A stretch of DNA of 64,000 nucleotides from Cloeon dipterum (Eukaryota > Arthropoda > Insecta > Ephemeroptera > Baetidae), in NCBI RefSeq assembly GCF_949628265.1, contig NC_088789.1, positions 14,066,886 through 14,130,885 of the forward strand. Reading direction: 5' to 3'. Every line of letters starts with the position of its first letter. The stretch's first letter is position 1. Both the position numbers and the translations under genes were made by a program. Shown in pieces: positions 12,201 to 26,400 of the stretch. The notes beneath the pieces are model-generated. The model saw nothing but the letters and a program-made list of their open reading frames with translations. It was not told where the DNA came from and ran no database searches.

Positions 12201-15200
12201 AGACTTTTTGGATTAGAGTTAAAAAATGTAAATTTGTTATTTACTTTTAAAATGGAACCGTGTGAAAAGTTTTTTTCTAACACATATATCAAAACATATA
12301 ACAATACATCTCAGTAAAAGGGAATTTTATTGTAGTGGTGAAATGGGGGTGTTTCACAAGATTTCGTTACTGATACTGACTCTCTTTTAGATTGTTCTCA
12401 GAAATGAGAATGAGCTCTGTAAATTTTTTTCTATTTCAGCTGGACATCTCAGTTATAAATATTTAAAGTAGAGTCATTGAATAATTGTTACTTGCGAATC
12501 GTTAATTTTTTAGTTTAACTTACGAAGGGTAAAACTGATAAAGGTTTTTATAATACTTTCTTCCAAAACGACGTCGTCTTCAGTAGTTAATTAACACCTT
12601 CAAACCTGAGAAATGTAGAAATTAGCTCCTATATTCCTCTGCGTCATGTCAATAAATTATCATCACTAAAAAATACTTCCCCTAAAAGCATAGATGTGAC
12701 AGTACTGCAAAACAAGCTTCTTATCTTCAACTCCAGTTAAGGGTCGGGATTAATATTGAATATGTGACGAAAACAAACTCTGAATGCCTATTTTATTTAA
12801 ATTCAACAATTCCAAAGCAATATTTTTTTGGTGCTAACGTCTTTTGTATGCAAATATAAAGCGACAGAGAGAACAAGGTAATTTAGAAAACGCCGATTAA
12901 GATCTGTTCCAACGCTGGTTTCATTCGAGCCGGAGATTAAGCCCATAACTCAGGCGCAGCTATTGCCAAGCCGTAAAATTCAAGAGTTGGTTTCCTTTAA
13001 AGCAGACGATCCGATCTAGGCGAGCATATTGCGGCGGGCTACGTGGTCTGATAATAAAATCATTTAAACGGGACCGTTTACGTATTCACGGAATGCGCGC
13101 GGCTGGTTAAATGAAGCGTGCTCGCGATTTTTCCGCACCCGCAGCAGCCGCCGGCGGGCTGATTGCGAGCGAGCCTGCCTTTTTTGTTGGTGCACCGACT
13201 CACTCAATGATGGTGCCAGGGCTGCGAGCGAGTGCGCGCCGCCCGGCATATTACGCATGTGTAGGGCCCATGCGTACACGGGCGCGTAATGATACTGCGG
13301 ATATTTGGCATGCAAGCGGCTGCTGCATTGTCATCGTTGGAATGCGCCGCAGCCCTCCACCGTGGGCGGGAAAAAAGCGATATAAAAACGCGTCGGGGTT
13401 CGTTTTTTGAGGGAAGGAAGGGGAGTTGCGCGGATTTTGAGTTCGGGCTGCTGCCTGGGGCTCACCCCGGAAGACAGGGTGTGAATAAATGATACATTCG
13501 GTCTGGCACGCTCGCCTTTGACACACTAGACCCATTTTGTTATGATATACGGTGTCGCATGTGTTGCGTTCGTTGTATCAATAATTTCAGCTGGCTTACG
13601 TGACTGACTTAGTTTTCGGCCCGCTATTTACTTACAATTCAAGTTCTCTTTACTGCTGTTTCGTCGATTTACGAGAAAGCGGAGAGATCGATATTCTATA
13701 AACGGAGTGACACGACGGCACGAGGCGATATTTCGCGTATAAAGTATCTGTCAACCTGCTGACGTGTTGTGGTATAATGTTTTGTTGTTTGTGACTGCCA
13801 ACAAGATCATTTCAAGTGTGCTTAACTTGCTGACGGAATTCTAGTTTCAACAGGATGTGGTATAATTTCTTACTGCGAAGCCGGCGGCTAATGGGAATAC
13901 AATTCAAAACTTAGATCACATCAAATTTAGTGGAAAAGCTTATTATTTTTGTAAGAAATAAACACTAAAATTCATGGAAAGGCTATGAAAGCAGAAATTT
14001 GAATTAAAAGTACATACAACTAACCAAAATTAATTATGAAGTAGATTTTTCGCCGAAAAAAGCTGATCAAGCAAGTTCTTAATGCAAAATTGACCCCTGA
14101 TTTCCCCCAAATAGATTGCTTAATGCATTTGAAAAAGAATGCAAACAACAGTTTTTGCGAGACATCTGGGGCACAGAAGGCACATGAAAGGATGCACGGT
14201 TTAGGACTATTATCAAAACACACACGTCAAGTTTTACAAAAGAGACAGCTTTCAAACGAAATTTCGAGCGTTTGATTACTCACATGGGCACCTCATGGAA
14301 TATGAGCGGACTTGATCAATTTTCCTCTAGAGCGTGGCCCTCACTAGATGCTTTAACACGTGTCGGCACGTAAGCACTGATTCTCAGGAAAACAAGCCGG
14401 GCGTCAATCTATACGCGTAAACATTTACGTGGCACGAAGTCCTACAAAAATAATCCGTCCACGTTCGAGCCATTTATTTCCCCCCGTGTGCGAGCGAGCG
14501 GGCGGACAGGCGACGGATCTTAATTTAAAGCAGCCCCTTCAGGTAACCCTACTCGTGTGGAGAGGTATTCATAAATCTGGCGAGAGGGCGACGAGCCGGG
14601 CCAGATTAAATTTGAATGTTTGATCCACTTGTTACATCCCGCAAATTCAATTATCACGTTTTTGGCTTTGGCTGCAGCCAAGCTCCTCCAGTTGGTTAGC
14701 TTCGATTCAGCTAGCGCAAAAAGGGGAGCTTAACTTTCACCATTACAATATTCGGCGAGTCAAAATGAAGGATAAAATGATGGCAAATTGCTTGCATCTT
14801 CCTCTCCGGAGCAGATATTTCTTGGCAATCGCCCATTTCTCCAGCAGCACCAGCCGTGCTTTTTATCACCGACCCGTCCGCCCGCTCTTTGCTTTCGCTC
14901 CTCGCACTTTCAAGCTGGTGCGAGCCGCTTTGCTCACCCGCCTTCTCTGTTCGTTCGGTCCCTTTTATTTTTAATACAAACATTCGTAAAAACATTTGTG
15001 CCAACTACAATCTAAAATGGAGGCATTAGCACCGTGAAATATTTCTGCCCAAGCTTTCGGATAAACGCCTCACATGTATGCCTTTTTGTATGACGTTCCA
15101 CTACTTGATCTTTCCCGACTCTTTTTACGTCCTTTCAACCAACTATTAAAATTAGGGCCTGCTGAAATTATGAGTTAAGACATTGCTATAAAGAATACAT

Positions 15201-18200
15201 AAATTTTATTACTTTCGTTACGTGTAACATTTTACGTAGTCTTTGACCTTTTCTGCACCTGGAACGTTTCATCCTCATAACTTTCAAAGTTTTTATCTAT
15301 GGGGCCAGCGTCTGCTTTATTTATCGAAAGATAAAATGCCAATATAAATTAAAACAAAAAATATTCCATTTTTTATGTTCACTATGGAAAATTTACGAAT
15401 TAACAACCTCTTGGACATTAACCAGAGGTGTATAAAATGCATTACTGCTCTAACGCATATATGCATTAATTAATAAATTACCAAGAATATTTAAAAAATT
15501 AAAACTTATGTAATAAACGCAAAATTGAGTCATAAATCATTTGACATTAATGGCGCTGCTTTAAAAGTTATAAATTTTTGTCGAGCGACGTAAGTAAAAC
15601 CAGCTTCTAAACTTTGTAGAGAAGATGTAGTGATAGTAATGATTTATTTGTAAACATGTTTGATTTATATAGCACGTATGTTTCATCAACTCTTAAACAT
15701 GACAGTTCTTTTGCTGCTTTAAATATCAACCAGCACAAAAAGATTTGCCAAGAGTGGTGGCAACAGCGGTGACACAACATACGGCTGAGATAATGATAAA
15801 CGTGGTCTTGTTCTCCATTTAAACGCAAATTCCCTGCGCAATAAATCACTTTGTCATCCGACGGCTGCTTGTTATTATTGCACGCAGGTTACGTGTTGGC
15901 TGGCATGCGCGTTTAGTGTTTTTTTGGCGGGCACGGTGTCAAGTGCACCGTAAAAAGCGCACTTCATCCAAATCCTTGGGCACTATTTTTATTTATCTGC
16001 GATCGAAAACGCTATCGGCCTATATATGACGCGCATTTCTGCTGGAGTAATGAGCTGCAGTTTGTCCGGCGTGGTCGTTTATTCTGCCCAAGCTACGCAG
16101 CAATTTGTCATTCTGCAGCAGCAGAGACAAATTCCTCCAGGGGGGACCTCAGAAATTCGCAATGCTCATTGGCCGGGAGAAAAGGACGAAACTCGACTCG
16201 GGGCGATTCGAGCGTGACAAGCCTTCCCCGCATTTCGAGTCCATTTAACGCAAAAATTGTCTGGGGATGCGCTTGCTCTGCAGACTTGAGAGTTTAGAGA
16301 GCTTCTTTAAATTGAAGGTGTTTCGCTGTTGAAATTTCAACCAGGGCTTATTAAAGAGATGATGCTTCTCACCTGAATTTGTCCTACAACATACTGCACG
16401 CTCATTATTTTCTTCCGGACGCGTTGCTTTTGGAGAGCCCTAGCCCCTAGTACAAACGACCCTAGTGTGCCGTGATGCGCTAAATTTGCTTGGGAACTCA
16501 TCAAACAATAATTGCTTTCCGCGAGAATAAATTTCCAAAGAGGGCACCATAAATTTTGCAGTTTTTCATTAAAGTCCAACGCGATTACTACGAGCGGCAC
16601 AGAGAAAATTGTAAAAAAGTGCTCATAATTTCGCTCGCCAGCACTCGGAAGTACTGGCAGCGTATTCTTTATTGCGGCATAAAATTACGCTTCCCCTCGG
16701 CCGGGAAGCGAGCATGCAGTCGGAATTGCGTGAAAAATGAGTGCATTGACTTTGCGCTCTTGGGAGCCGAGAAAATCATCTACATTCGTAGTAATATGCT
16801 CGATTGTGTTCGAGATTTGCTCTGGCTCGATGACGCAATGCTCTTACGTCTGTCTGCTCATCTATTACATAGCTTACATTCTACCCTTTTCATTTCTCGC
16901 GTCTGCATGTTGCCCTCGAGGGAAATGTAAAAATTATTATAGCGTTTGATGATACCATTGCTCAACTTTATTTGAAACGCAAATGCTCAGGCAGACTCCA
17001 GAATTTATGAATTTTGTACGTAAAATATGAATGCATAATATCTGAAATTTAAGCTTGTAATTTGCATGAATTTTGACTCATTTTTTTGTGCCTCCTGACG
17101 CAAACCTAACTTTAAAACCTATTAAAGAAGAATGTCTACTCCATAAAACAGACTAGAGATCTTCGCTGAGATAATGGGGTTGAATCACAGCCTAAATGTT
17201 CTTTTGTGAGTCCACCAAAAAATGGTATGCACCAAGTTTATTTTTGTGGAAATAAAGTTTGCATTTGTGCAGTAAAAATATAGGAGTTTTATTACTGTGC
17301 TGACATTTATAAAATTTGATGCTAACTTTTCTATGCAAACAAGTATGTGTTTTCATTTTGCATGGATGGTATAATTAGAGTCATCAAACGGCAACTAAGC
17401 AACCGAGTGTCGCACAAAAACCACCTTGTTATACCCGTCTGAAAGTCGCCTAACTCAAATTGAACTGCAGCAAGAAAACAAACATCAACGCATATCCACA
17501 GCAATGCCGGTCGGCCATAAATTCTGGCAGCTCGAAATAAGCGTCCAGCTATAATTTATTGCTGCACAGCCCCTTTCAGAGCGGGCTAAACAGCGTCGAT
17601 ACCTCAGCAAAAAACGGAGAAAAAAGACTCAGCAGCCGCACGGTCCAGCGAGCCAGCCAAACTAATTCCTAGTTCATGAAGTGAGATGCTTTTTGCCCGC
17701 ATCTATATTTCACTTTTCCGTCCAGCTCGGCAGCAGCACTCCAAGCAGCAGCAGCTCAAAGCGGCCCCATGAATTATTGCCCATATTTTTTTACGATTTG
17801 CTCGCTGCAGAGTCGTGTGTGTGACCGAGCGGGCGAGAGACCAGCCCGCTGTCGCTGACGGCCACTTGCAAAAATTCATTTCGCGCGTCGCCCCGGGTGC
17901 ACCATGTGGGATTAAATATTTCACCGGCGCGTGCGAAGTGCAACACACTTGCCAACTACGCCACAGAAAACAGCTTAGCGAGGCTTTAAGGCACAATTAA
18001 ACACGTCCAATCGGCGCGGGATGCGACACACATGAGAGCGCAGGGTGTGGAAAATCGACTAGCTTGCGAAATGCATATGATGCAGCTGCTTTGCTCGTTA
18101 ATGAACAGAGCGGCACTCATGGAATTAGCTCGTTCCCCGCCGGGAATGTTTGCACCATTCTATTCTCGCTGCTGATGCCACTGGCGTGCATCTTGTTGCA

Positions 18201-21200
18201 GCCTTTTATTTATTGATACGCTTGCTGGATTGTCGCACGAACGAGCGAGTTTTTCCAGCTCATTTGCATTGCGAAACGCCCCATTGTGCCCTGGGAGACT
18301 GAACACTTGGTAAATACAATCGAGTAGCGCGAATAAAACGTGATTTTCAGAACAAATGTTACAGCAGTCTTTGTTTACTAGCTTGCTCGTTTGGGATTTT
18401 GTTTCGCGTAACTGAATAATGCTGTCCTGCTTCAATCCTTATCTAGTATGTCACAGCTCTTTTTGAAACACTAACATGGAGGCTTAAGAAAAAGAAACTT
18501 TTTTCAACTCAACAGACTGCAGTGAAAAATAATTCAGACTCACATAACTAAAATATAAAACCAACAAAACATTTTATAGAGGAATTTTCTAGATTTGAGT
18601 AATGAGTTTTAAAAAATGTTGCCTTGATTAAAAACGCAAAACACGGCAAATAAGTAAAAATTTCTTTTGGGAATAACAAATCTTGTGCTCACCCTGCAAA
18701 ATCGATTGGAGTTTAATCCCCGGAGTGATTTCATTGTTGCGCAATCGTTGAGAGATATGGAGAGGCAATCAGAATATGTCACTCTAAATTCCCCTCGTCC
18801 CAGAGAGATCGAGAGGGTGATCATTTCTGCGCACTCGACTGAGCACGTACCACGAGAGCGAAATTACCAGCAATCGAGGGCGTAAATTTTAATTAGCTGT
18901 GGTGTGCGCAATGCAGCTCCGCGAATTCAAGCGGCCGGGCCCACTTTTCTCCACTCTCAGCAGCAACAGTTTGGATTCCACTCGGCCCGGCCACTGCTGC
19001 AATATTCATTTATTAAACACGCTTGCTCGCTCGCTCGTTCTCCCAGCGCTGTCGTCGTCGTTGCGTGTGTGTGTTTGTTCCGTTTTAATGAATTTCGCCG
19101 TGCACAAAAACAAATTAAATTATCCCGCCCGTCCACCTACCACCGATTCTGTTCATCCGTTTTCGTATAGAACGAAACTGAATCTGATTGATGTCAAGTA
19201 ATTTGTTTAAATGATAAATGGTTTGCGTGGAGGCATACGCTGAAATTTATTAGGGTAACTTCCTAATTCCGTTGTGGAGTGATGGAGTCAAGTTATCACC
19301 AATGATTGCCTCTATTTACAATCGATCCTTACCAACATTTTAGAAAACAAACTCGTGTTTTAGATACTAACCAAGGTAAAACTAAAATATTTTTACTCCT
19401 TATTACTTTCACGCTGCTTGATGACTCAACGATATACACAGTTCTTTTTTCAGTAGATCTTAATTTTGCGAGTATTTCTCCTATTTCAAACATCGGTGTT
19501 TCATTTTTTTCAATTTGAGCGGCTATATATAGTCCATTAAAAATAACGATATTAAAATTCCCGCAAGGCGAGGGGGTCTTTACGCATCCAAACTAGTAGC
19601 AAACATACGCTTATTTTACGAGGGAAACATTTTTCATCCTCTGTTTGCTCTTTCCCGCTGGTAAGCCTCTTCATAAAACCCAGGCAAATAACTCTCTACC
19701 ATCGTAGCGTGAGTGTAAGTTCTGCCACAATATTTCTGCAAGACGGCAACGAAGCCCACATTTTCTCAGAGCTGTGCAACGCACACATATAAAAAGACAC
19801 ATCTCTCCGCAATATTGGGCACGACGATAATCAAATACCAAACAAGCTACAACAAAACAAGCGGCCAGTTCGAAAAAAAGACGAGAAAAATAAAAAAAAG
19901 GGAAGAGAAAGAAGTCGCGCTCGTAGAGATAAAATCTAGAGTTTAGTGCTCGAAATGATAATGAAGTCACATCGTCTGGCGCCCTTTTTATTTGGGAAAT
20001 AGACAAAAGGAATGCGAACGGACTCGCACAGTGTGGTCAGCCAGCCTTCTGCTGCGGAGCTAAAAAAATACAAGCAATCGCCACCACATAAACTAGCAGG
20101 CAACTTTTATTTGCACGACTACTCATGTTTACACAAAAGTTGAAGAACAGTAAATACACAAGCTTGCACGCGCTTTGGCATCAGAGTGGCAAAAAGCGGG
20201 CACCGACTCTTTATTGCCCCTTTCAACCTGAATATAGCTAGGCTGGAATAAAAAGTCAAGGTAAATAGAAGAACTGTATTCCTCCGGGCGCGGTCAATAA
20301 CAGCTGGATTTAGTGTTATTGCTTCTGCAGTGCGATAATCCTTTTTCGCGGGTATTATCTTTTAATTTTATTCCCAGGCTGGCGGGAAACTAGAAACGAG
20401 CGGCCCTCGTTTCCTCGCAGAGTTTATAGCCGGGGGCCGGGTTCCGTGTACGTTTTATTTGCGGCACGTCAACTTTCAACTCGGGGACCGGCACAGGTAG
20501 GTTTCTTCCCGACAGCAGTCGTTTCGGAGTAATTCTTTATGTTAAGGAAATGCCAATCTGTCTGCGTGTCAGGGGAAGCGAAGTCCCTTTAGTAGTTCCA
20601 GCATGCACCCAATAATCAATTTAAGCTGGAAAATAATGGAAATTTGATAAAGAGAACTATTTTGAAACACAGCATTATTTTCAAACGAGTATAGCTCCCT
20701 CTTTTATCTCTAGTTTTAAGCATGTAATAATTTCTGCCTCTATAAACCCTCCATGGCCTCCATCCTGAAACGTTACTTACGACCCTAAATGAAACGTCCG
20801 CGGCATAAAATGTTAATGTTCCCACGGACCTATCTGTCGAAATATAAGCCGTGTTTTCATCACTCCTCGCAAGATACTACTTTGTCTTTCGTGTTGCAAT
20901 ATTGAGTATATTTTCCGCTTTTAGATACTGTCAATCTCATTTTTAGACGGCAAGCACTTTCCACCGACGAAAAAGAATGAAAAAATTGCGTGATGGCACA
21001 GAGTGGAGAAAGCTCTCTACTAGCTGTTTCGTAAGAGAGCGTAAACGAGCGTTATGATAACGATATTGGAACAAGAAATTACAGTCATAAAATCGTCTAG
21101 AGCCATACCACCAAAGGCCATAAATCAAGCCTGGCTGAAATCAATGTTGCGATTTGATTTGAAGACTAAACGAAGCATCTAAATTTAGAATATTGCTTTG

Positions 21201-24200
21201 ATTTTTTGTCTGGGTGAGGGAAGAGAAAATTTGAATTGTAGATTCTAGCATATTGGATTTATTGTGGGGTTCAAGCACAATAAATTTCATTGATATAAAA
21301 CGCTTTCAATAATAACTTTTCCATTAATATTTGATGCAATTGAATTAAATGATTAGAGAGAGAGATACTTGAATAATTCATAATAGTAGAAATCAAACAT
21401 TATACTAGATTTTATTTACAGCGCGTTCTGCTGCAAAATACCGCAAACTTCAAACAGAACAAAATCAATAACCGCCTGAACGACGTGCTTGGCTAGAGAA
21501 ATGCTCTTCCAACACTCTCTTCTTTATATAAATCAGCCAGAGAGTCGGTGAAAAAAGAGTCAAGTTCGGAACGAAAGTAGCGTGAAAACTGCCGCGCTGG
21601 AATTCGTAGAGATTAAATCGGCTCTTCCTCAACTTTCCGCGCGATTGGGTTTATCACACGGTGCTATCACAAAAGGTCGAGCGCTAGAAAATAGCGTCGG
21701 AATCTGTTTGAATTTGGACGGGTGTGTCGGCACGAAAGAAAAATGAGGATTACTTTGAAGTCTCTCTCTACGACTTTACATCCTTCTCCTATATGCAGCA
21801 GCACGTGTGCGGTCCGCAAATAGGACAGCCAGCCGACGGCTCAAATCATGCAAACGATGATGATACCGCGCGGATTAGTTTTATTAGGTCTGCCTCGCTG
21901 GAGGTGGTTGTGTGATTATTTTTAAATTTAACAACGTCATGCTGCGCCATAGCTAGATGTGAGACTAACGGCTCTTTCTTAAACGAAATCCTTGTGTTCC
22001 AATAAAGTTGCGCCAGTCACCCTTTTGGATTTAATAAAACAAAATGGTATTAATAATGACGGCACGCTCTACTGCACAGCAATCTTTTCTCGCCAACAGC
22101 CGCCTCCGCCGTCACTATTCAAATTTAGAGCTCCATGTTAGCCGTAAATTACGTAACTCGACGATCTATCTGTGCGGATTCGAGTGGCAGGTTTACTGCC
22201 TGATAACAGCGTGAAAAACGGTCAATCCATTATTGTGAAAAATACCCCTACGAGATGTGGAATTGTTATCTCTTGACTTTATTCCAGACAAATTTGTTGT
22301 ATCAAGCACCAGAAATCGAATATTGCAGCGTCTCCCTGATTTTTGTCGACTCTTCGTCTGGAAAATTTTCACCGAAAATTTGAGCACCGTGCTAGTTGGC
22401 GCATGTTCAGCTATTAGATGGGAAAACCATTCCACAGCTTTCTGCTGTAAAATCATTCTCCGAGATAAAGCTGACTATTTTTGCGAAAAAGACCGGTCTA
22501 ATTCCGATCCAAATAATGACTTTTTCATGGGCTGCTCCACGCCTCTGGTGGCTGGCTGGCTAATCACGCGGCAAACGGCAATTTGTTTCACGTCTCGCAG
22601 CTAATTGTCGAGAAGAAACCAGTCAGGGGCTGATCGTCGTTTCAAGTTTAATGACGCACTCCTCCAGAACGGCGTTTAATTGACAGCGGCGCCTCCCACT
22701 CGAAACGGCTTTCCTCTAAAAAACGATCTTTTTGTTCCACTGCTGATGAAGCCGTTTTGTCGGAGAAGAAGGGTGGACGTTGTTGCTGCTTTAATTTATC
22801 AGCACAATTTTTTGTCGCATTCTCTTTATGAAGTTTAGAAGAGCTCGAGTTCATTATGGGTAGCGTTTTTCTTTCCTGAATGTCAACTTGGAGCAGATTT
22901 ATGTTGTGCTTTTTCTGCAGACATTTAGTTATGCCGCGTTAGAAGAGCATCAAGCGTATCTGAATTTCACTTTTTAAAACACATTTGCAAAGATTTATAG
23001 TCACCGGTTTTTGTGCGACAGTTTAATTTATTCCCAACTAATAGTTGAGCCAAATTTTTGATTATTTCCAACACGAACTGCCCATGGCTCCATGGGCTAA
23101 AAATACCCAGCTAATTCACTGAGCAAACTTTTTAGAATATGGTTTGGCGAGTGCCTGGTTTGCCAAACGTAATTTGATGCTGACATTGCGTGAAAACGTC
23201 GGAGCAGCTTGTCAGCAAAAACGCCAGATTCGGTCTCTAGCTGCTGCCCCTTTCCGCCGTCGGTTCCCAAGGACTTTTCCCACACAAATTTCACGCCGAG
23301 TGCGTGCGAGTCATATTTTATTCACGGGCTTTGTTGCATAGCAGGGCAACATTATTGCCATTTAGGGAGTACGCTGCGCCACATTCTCTGCCAATTTGGG
23401 CCGCCTCCTTAAAAAAGCAAAGTCTACGCTGGTTGCCCTGTGCCCTAAAAGCAGTAGCGGCGGCAGTAACGGCGGCGGAGTCTGACACAATTGCTTATGA
23501 ATAATTTATCCAGGATATCGGCGCAAATATCATTAGGACGCAGATGCTGGGGCCAAACGCGCGTCGAGAGGCGCAAATTTAAAATGGATAAGCTGCGGAA
23601 TAAATAAAAACAAGGGAGCGAAGCAGGGTGCTCGACCCCAAACAATAATGGCAACGGCGAATCTATTAAAAAGAGAGCCGAGGCAGATGATATTTATTCC
23701 CGGGGGTGCCGGTGCATTTCCAGCGACCGCTCACGGAAAAGTGCTGCTAGGGTTTTGGTTTTTACATAGCGAAGCAACCAGCCCGGCAGCCACCGACTCG
23801 CTTCGCTAATAACCAGGCCAAACAACATTAATTGATTTCGTTCTGGTGCATGCAAGGCAAAGCAGACGTGTACACGTGTCGCGTTGATCGGATGGCTGCT
23901 GAATAATACATAATTATATGTGCACAAACGTGATGCACTTGGTATGTGCCAATGCTTGGATAGCAGCAGAGCATTTTTATTCATTGCTGATTGCTTAGTA
24001 CAGAGTTTGCTGCAGCCGTATTTCCTATTGTCGTTGCAGCTGCAATGGGGAAAAATGAAAATTTAAATCAGATCAGCTTAAACTTTGTTGGTTGCTTTAA
24101 TAATAAACAATAAACTGACCATATGGATATTAATTATATATTTCAACAGAAGAATCTTCAGCAGGAAATTATTACACGTGAAAGTAAGTAAATTTTGATT

Positions 24201-25970
24201 AACTGATTTGTCCATGTTCATATTGCACGCAAGTGAAAATAAGTGTGAAACTAAAAGCCACTACGCATACGCACATCCACTCTTTGAATTCTAAAAGACG
24301 ACACTCCGATATCTCCTTAACCTCTCTTTGAGAGGCAGACTCGCTGTATAGAAATCGTGACGCCATGCAGCAGTTCCAACAATGCAGCAAAGGGTCGGCT
24401 GATTTCGCCTGGAATATATTATTCGCTCCGCATGGCCCCTGAACAAACCGAAAATAGGCAATCCGCGTGGCTCATCAGCCGAGCGTGTTGCCTAGCGCCC
24501 GATTCTCGCAGGGGCTAAACTAATCTCGCTTCGTGTTTCGAGACACGGACGGGAAGCGGCGGCCAGAGGATGGAGCGAATGCGAATTTCCTGTCTGCGGA
24601 GAGAAGTTATTTCGGCACAGGCAACCCTTTCCCACTTCCTTTTTTCACTCTCGAGCTCTTACACTCTTTCCATTTCCACGGGCAAAGTTAAACAGAAAGA
24701 AGAAAGTAGTTGGCGCCGCAAGAAACAGGCCCGAGGAGAGGTACGAGCCAGCAGCGAGTGATTAAAATTTAATGATCGCCCTCAAGTGGTTGCCGTGCGA
24801 CAAAATCGATCCTAATTAGAGAATTCTGCTGCATGGAATTCATGCAGACGATTCAGTTCGCTGCATCATCAAATATTCACCGCACCGCGACTACTGTTGT
24901 TTAATTACTTCGCGAGTGGATGAATATCATTGTTCTCAAAGCTCAGCTAACTATATATCTAAAAGATGCATGACATTTTCCACCATGTAATGAGAACGCT
25001 CAGACCAAGGATGTGTACATAGCAAAACGGCAAAGAGAAGGTAATTATGGAAAGCGTTGAGTGAAGAGATGCGAAACAAAGATCAATATTTGACGAATAT
25101 TATGGGAACTCAATGGCAGAGTTTCTATCCCTCGGGTCGTTAATCTCTGCGGAAGAAAAGGCTCGTTTGATGTGATTCTCACGACATAAAGGTAGCGCTG
25201 ACTAATTAATGAAGTCTTTAGTGAAAGTGTGTGTGCTTTAAGTACGATAGCTCTACTCGCTCATTGCTTCTTGGGTCGAGCAACAGCTCTATTATCAGAA
25301 GAGCTTTGACGCAACGAAACCGACCTGTGACGTCTGGTGGAAGCCACTGAACCAATCCCTAATGCACCATATCCGTCAATAAGCACTCGCACAAGACTCA
25401 ATTTACTCCGCAGGAAGTGGTTACTTTGCTGTCTGCAGCTCCTTCTGTTCTTTTATTTTCCTCTTAAAATACAAATATATTTATAGAAATGGCTCCGTTT
25501 TATAATTATCTAAATATTTTTTTAATGATTCCATCAATTTCTAATTGAAAGTTGTAGGTGTGTTATTACTCTTTGATAGAAAGCACAATTAACTTTTTGC
25601 AAGTAAAATTACAAAACCTGGCCAAACAAAGGTTTAGAAATATTTTTACTCGCAATTCCTAGTTTTCAACTTTTGAGACAAACTAAGAATATTTCCTGAA
25701 AATTTACTAATATAGAAGGCAGTGCAATATATATATATTTTCTTGTGTTTACATGTAAACCAGTTTATTTAACATTGACGAAGAAACTACTGCTAGTTTT
25801 TGTAGTGAACGACCAATTTAAGTGAACTAATAGACAACAATTTTAGAACACCCCTAATATTCATTTTTTAAATTTTGCTATCTAAAACACAGTGATCAAA
25901 ATTTTATCTAAGTAATTTTATAAGTTAACGTACTACAGATTACATCTCGCTAGAAGAAAAAAATTGCTTG
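3237..25970. other. gene desert, about 22.7 kb
   Basis: The longest open frame is 163 codons (3930-4421, +) and shows no known domain. All other frames are shorter, overlap on both strands and lack matching splice signals. AT-rich blocks (for example about 12,150-12,880, 15,150-15,620, 16,950-17,400 and 25,450-25,960) alternate with GC-rich blocks. Runs of TAATTA-like homeodomain cores and GAGAG motifs are scattered through it, as in insect regulatory DNA, but I did not count them against expectation. I see no tRNA, rRNA or full transposon. It may be intergenic control DNA or a long intron of a gene outside the window. Confidence 0.5.
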
Positions 25971-26400
25971 TATTGTGAGTCGTGTTACCCTGCGGAATAG
26001 AACCGCTCCACCTGGGCTACACAGGGGTGTGCTATTACGGTGCCTGAAATGGTGCTCTTTGGTAAAAGATTAACGCACCGTGGCTCAATCGACGTCGAAG
26101 ACGCTGAAGGCGGTTTGAAATGGGCGCCGGCTCCCGGTACGGCCTTTGGCGCTTGGTGCATTTCTGGCCCACGGAAGGGGACCGCTCAGACCCCTGCCGG
26201 CTCAAGAGATCCATGATCTCTGGCGCTTGCAGGTACACCAAGGGCCGCATCGGCTCTTAGCAGAGACGAGATCAATCAGCAGCAGCTTTTTATTTTGCTC
26301 CTGCACCACGTCAAAGGCCGCGCGCGCTGCAAAAGCGCATGCAACGCAGAGGCCTTTGTCGGGTGTCGAAACCAGGACGAAAAGAGGATGAGTCAAAGCA
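25971..26400. other. GC-rich island with short frames on both strands, unresolved
   Basis: This block is clearly richer in GC than the AT-rich DNA just before it. It carries short open frames: 26,035-26,250 (-), 26,146-26,391 (+), and a third + frame of about 38 codons that starts with the ATG near 26,120 and runs into a splice-donor-like GTACAC at 26,233. None resembles a known protein. It could be a promoter or first exon of an unseen gene, a conserved regulatory block, or a transposon remnant. Confidence 0.3.
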
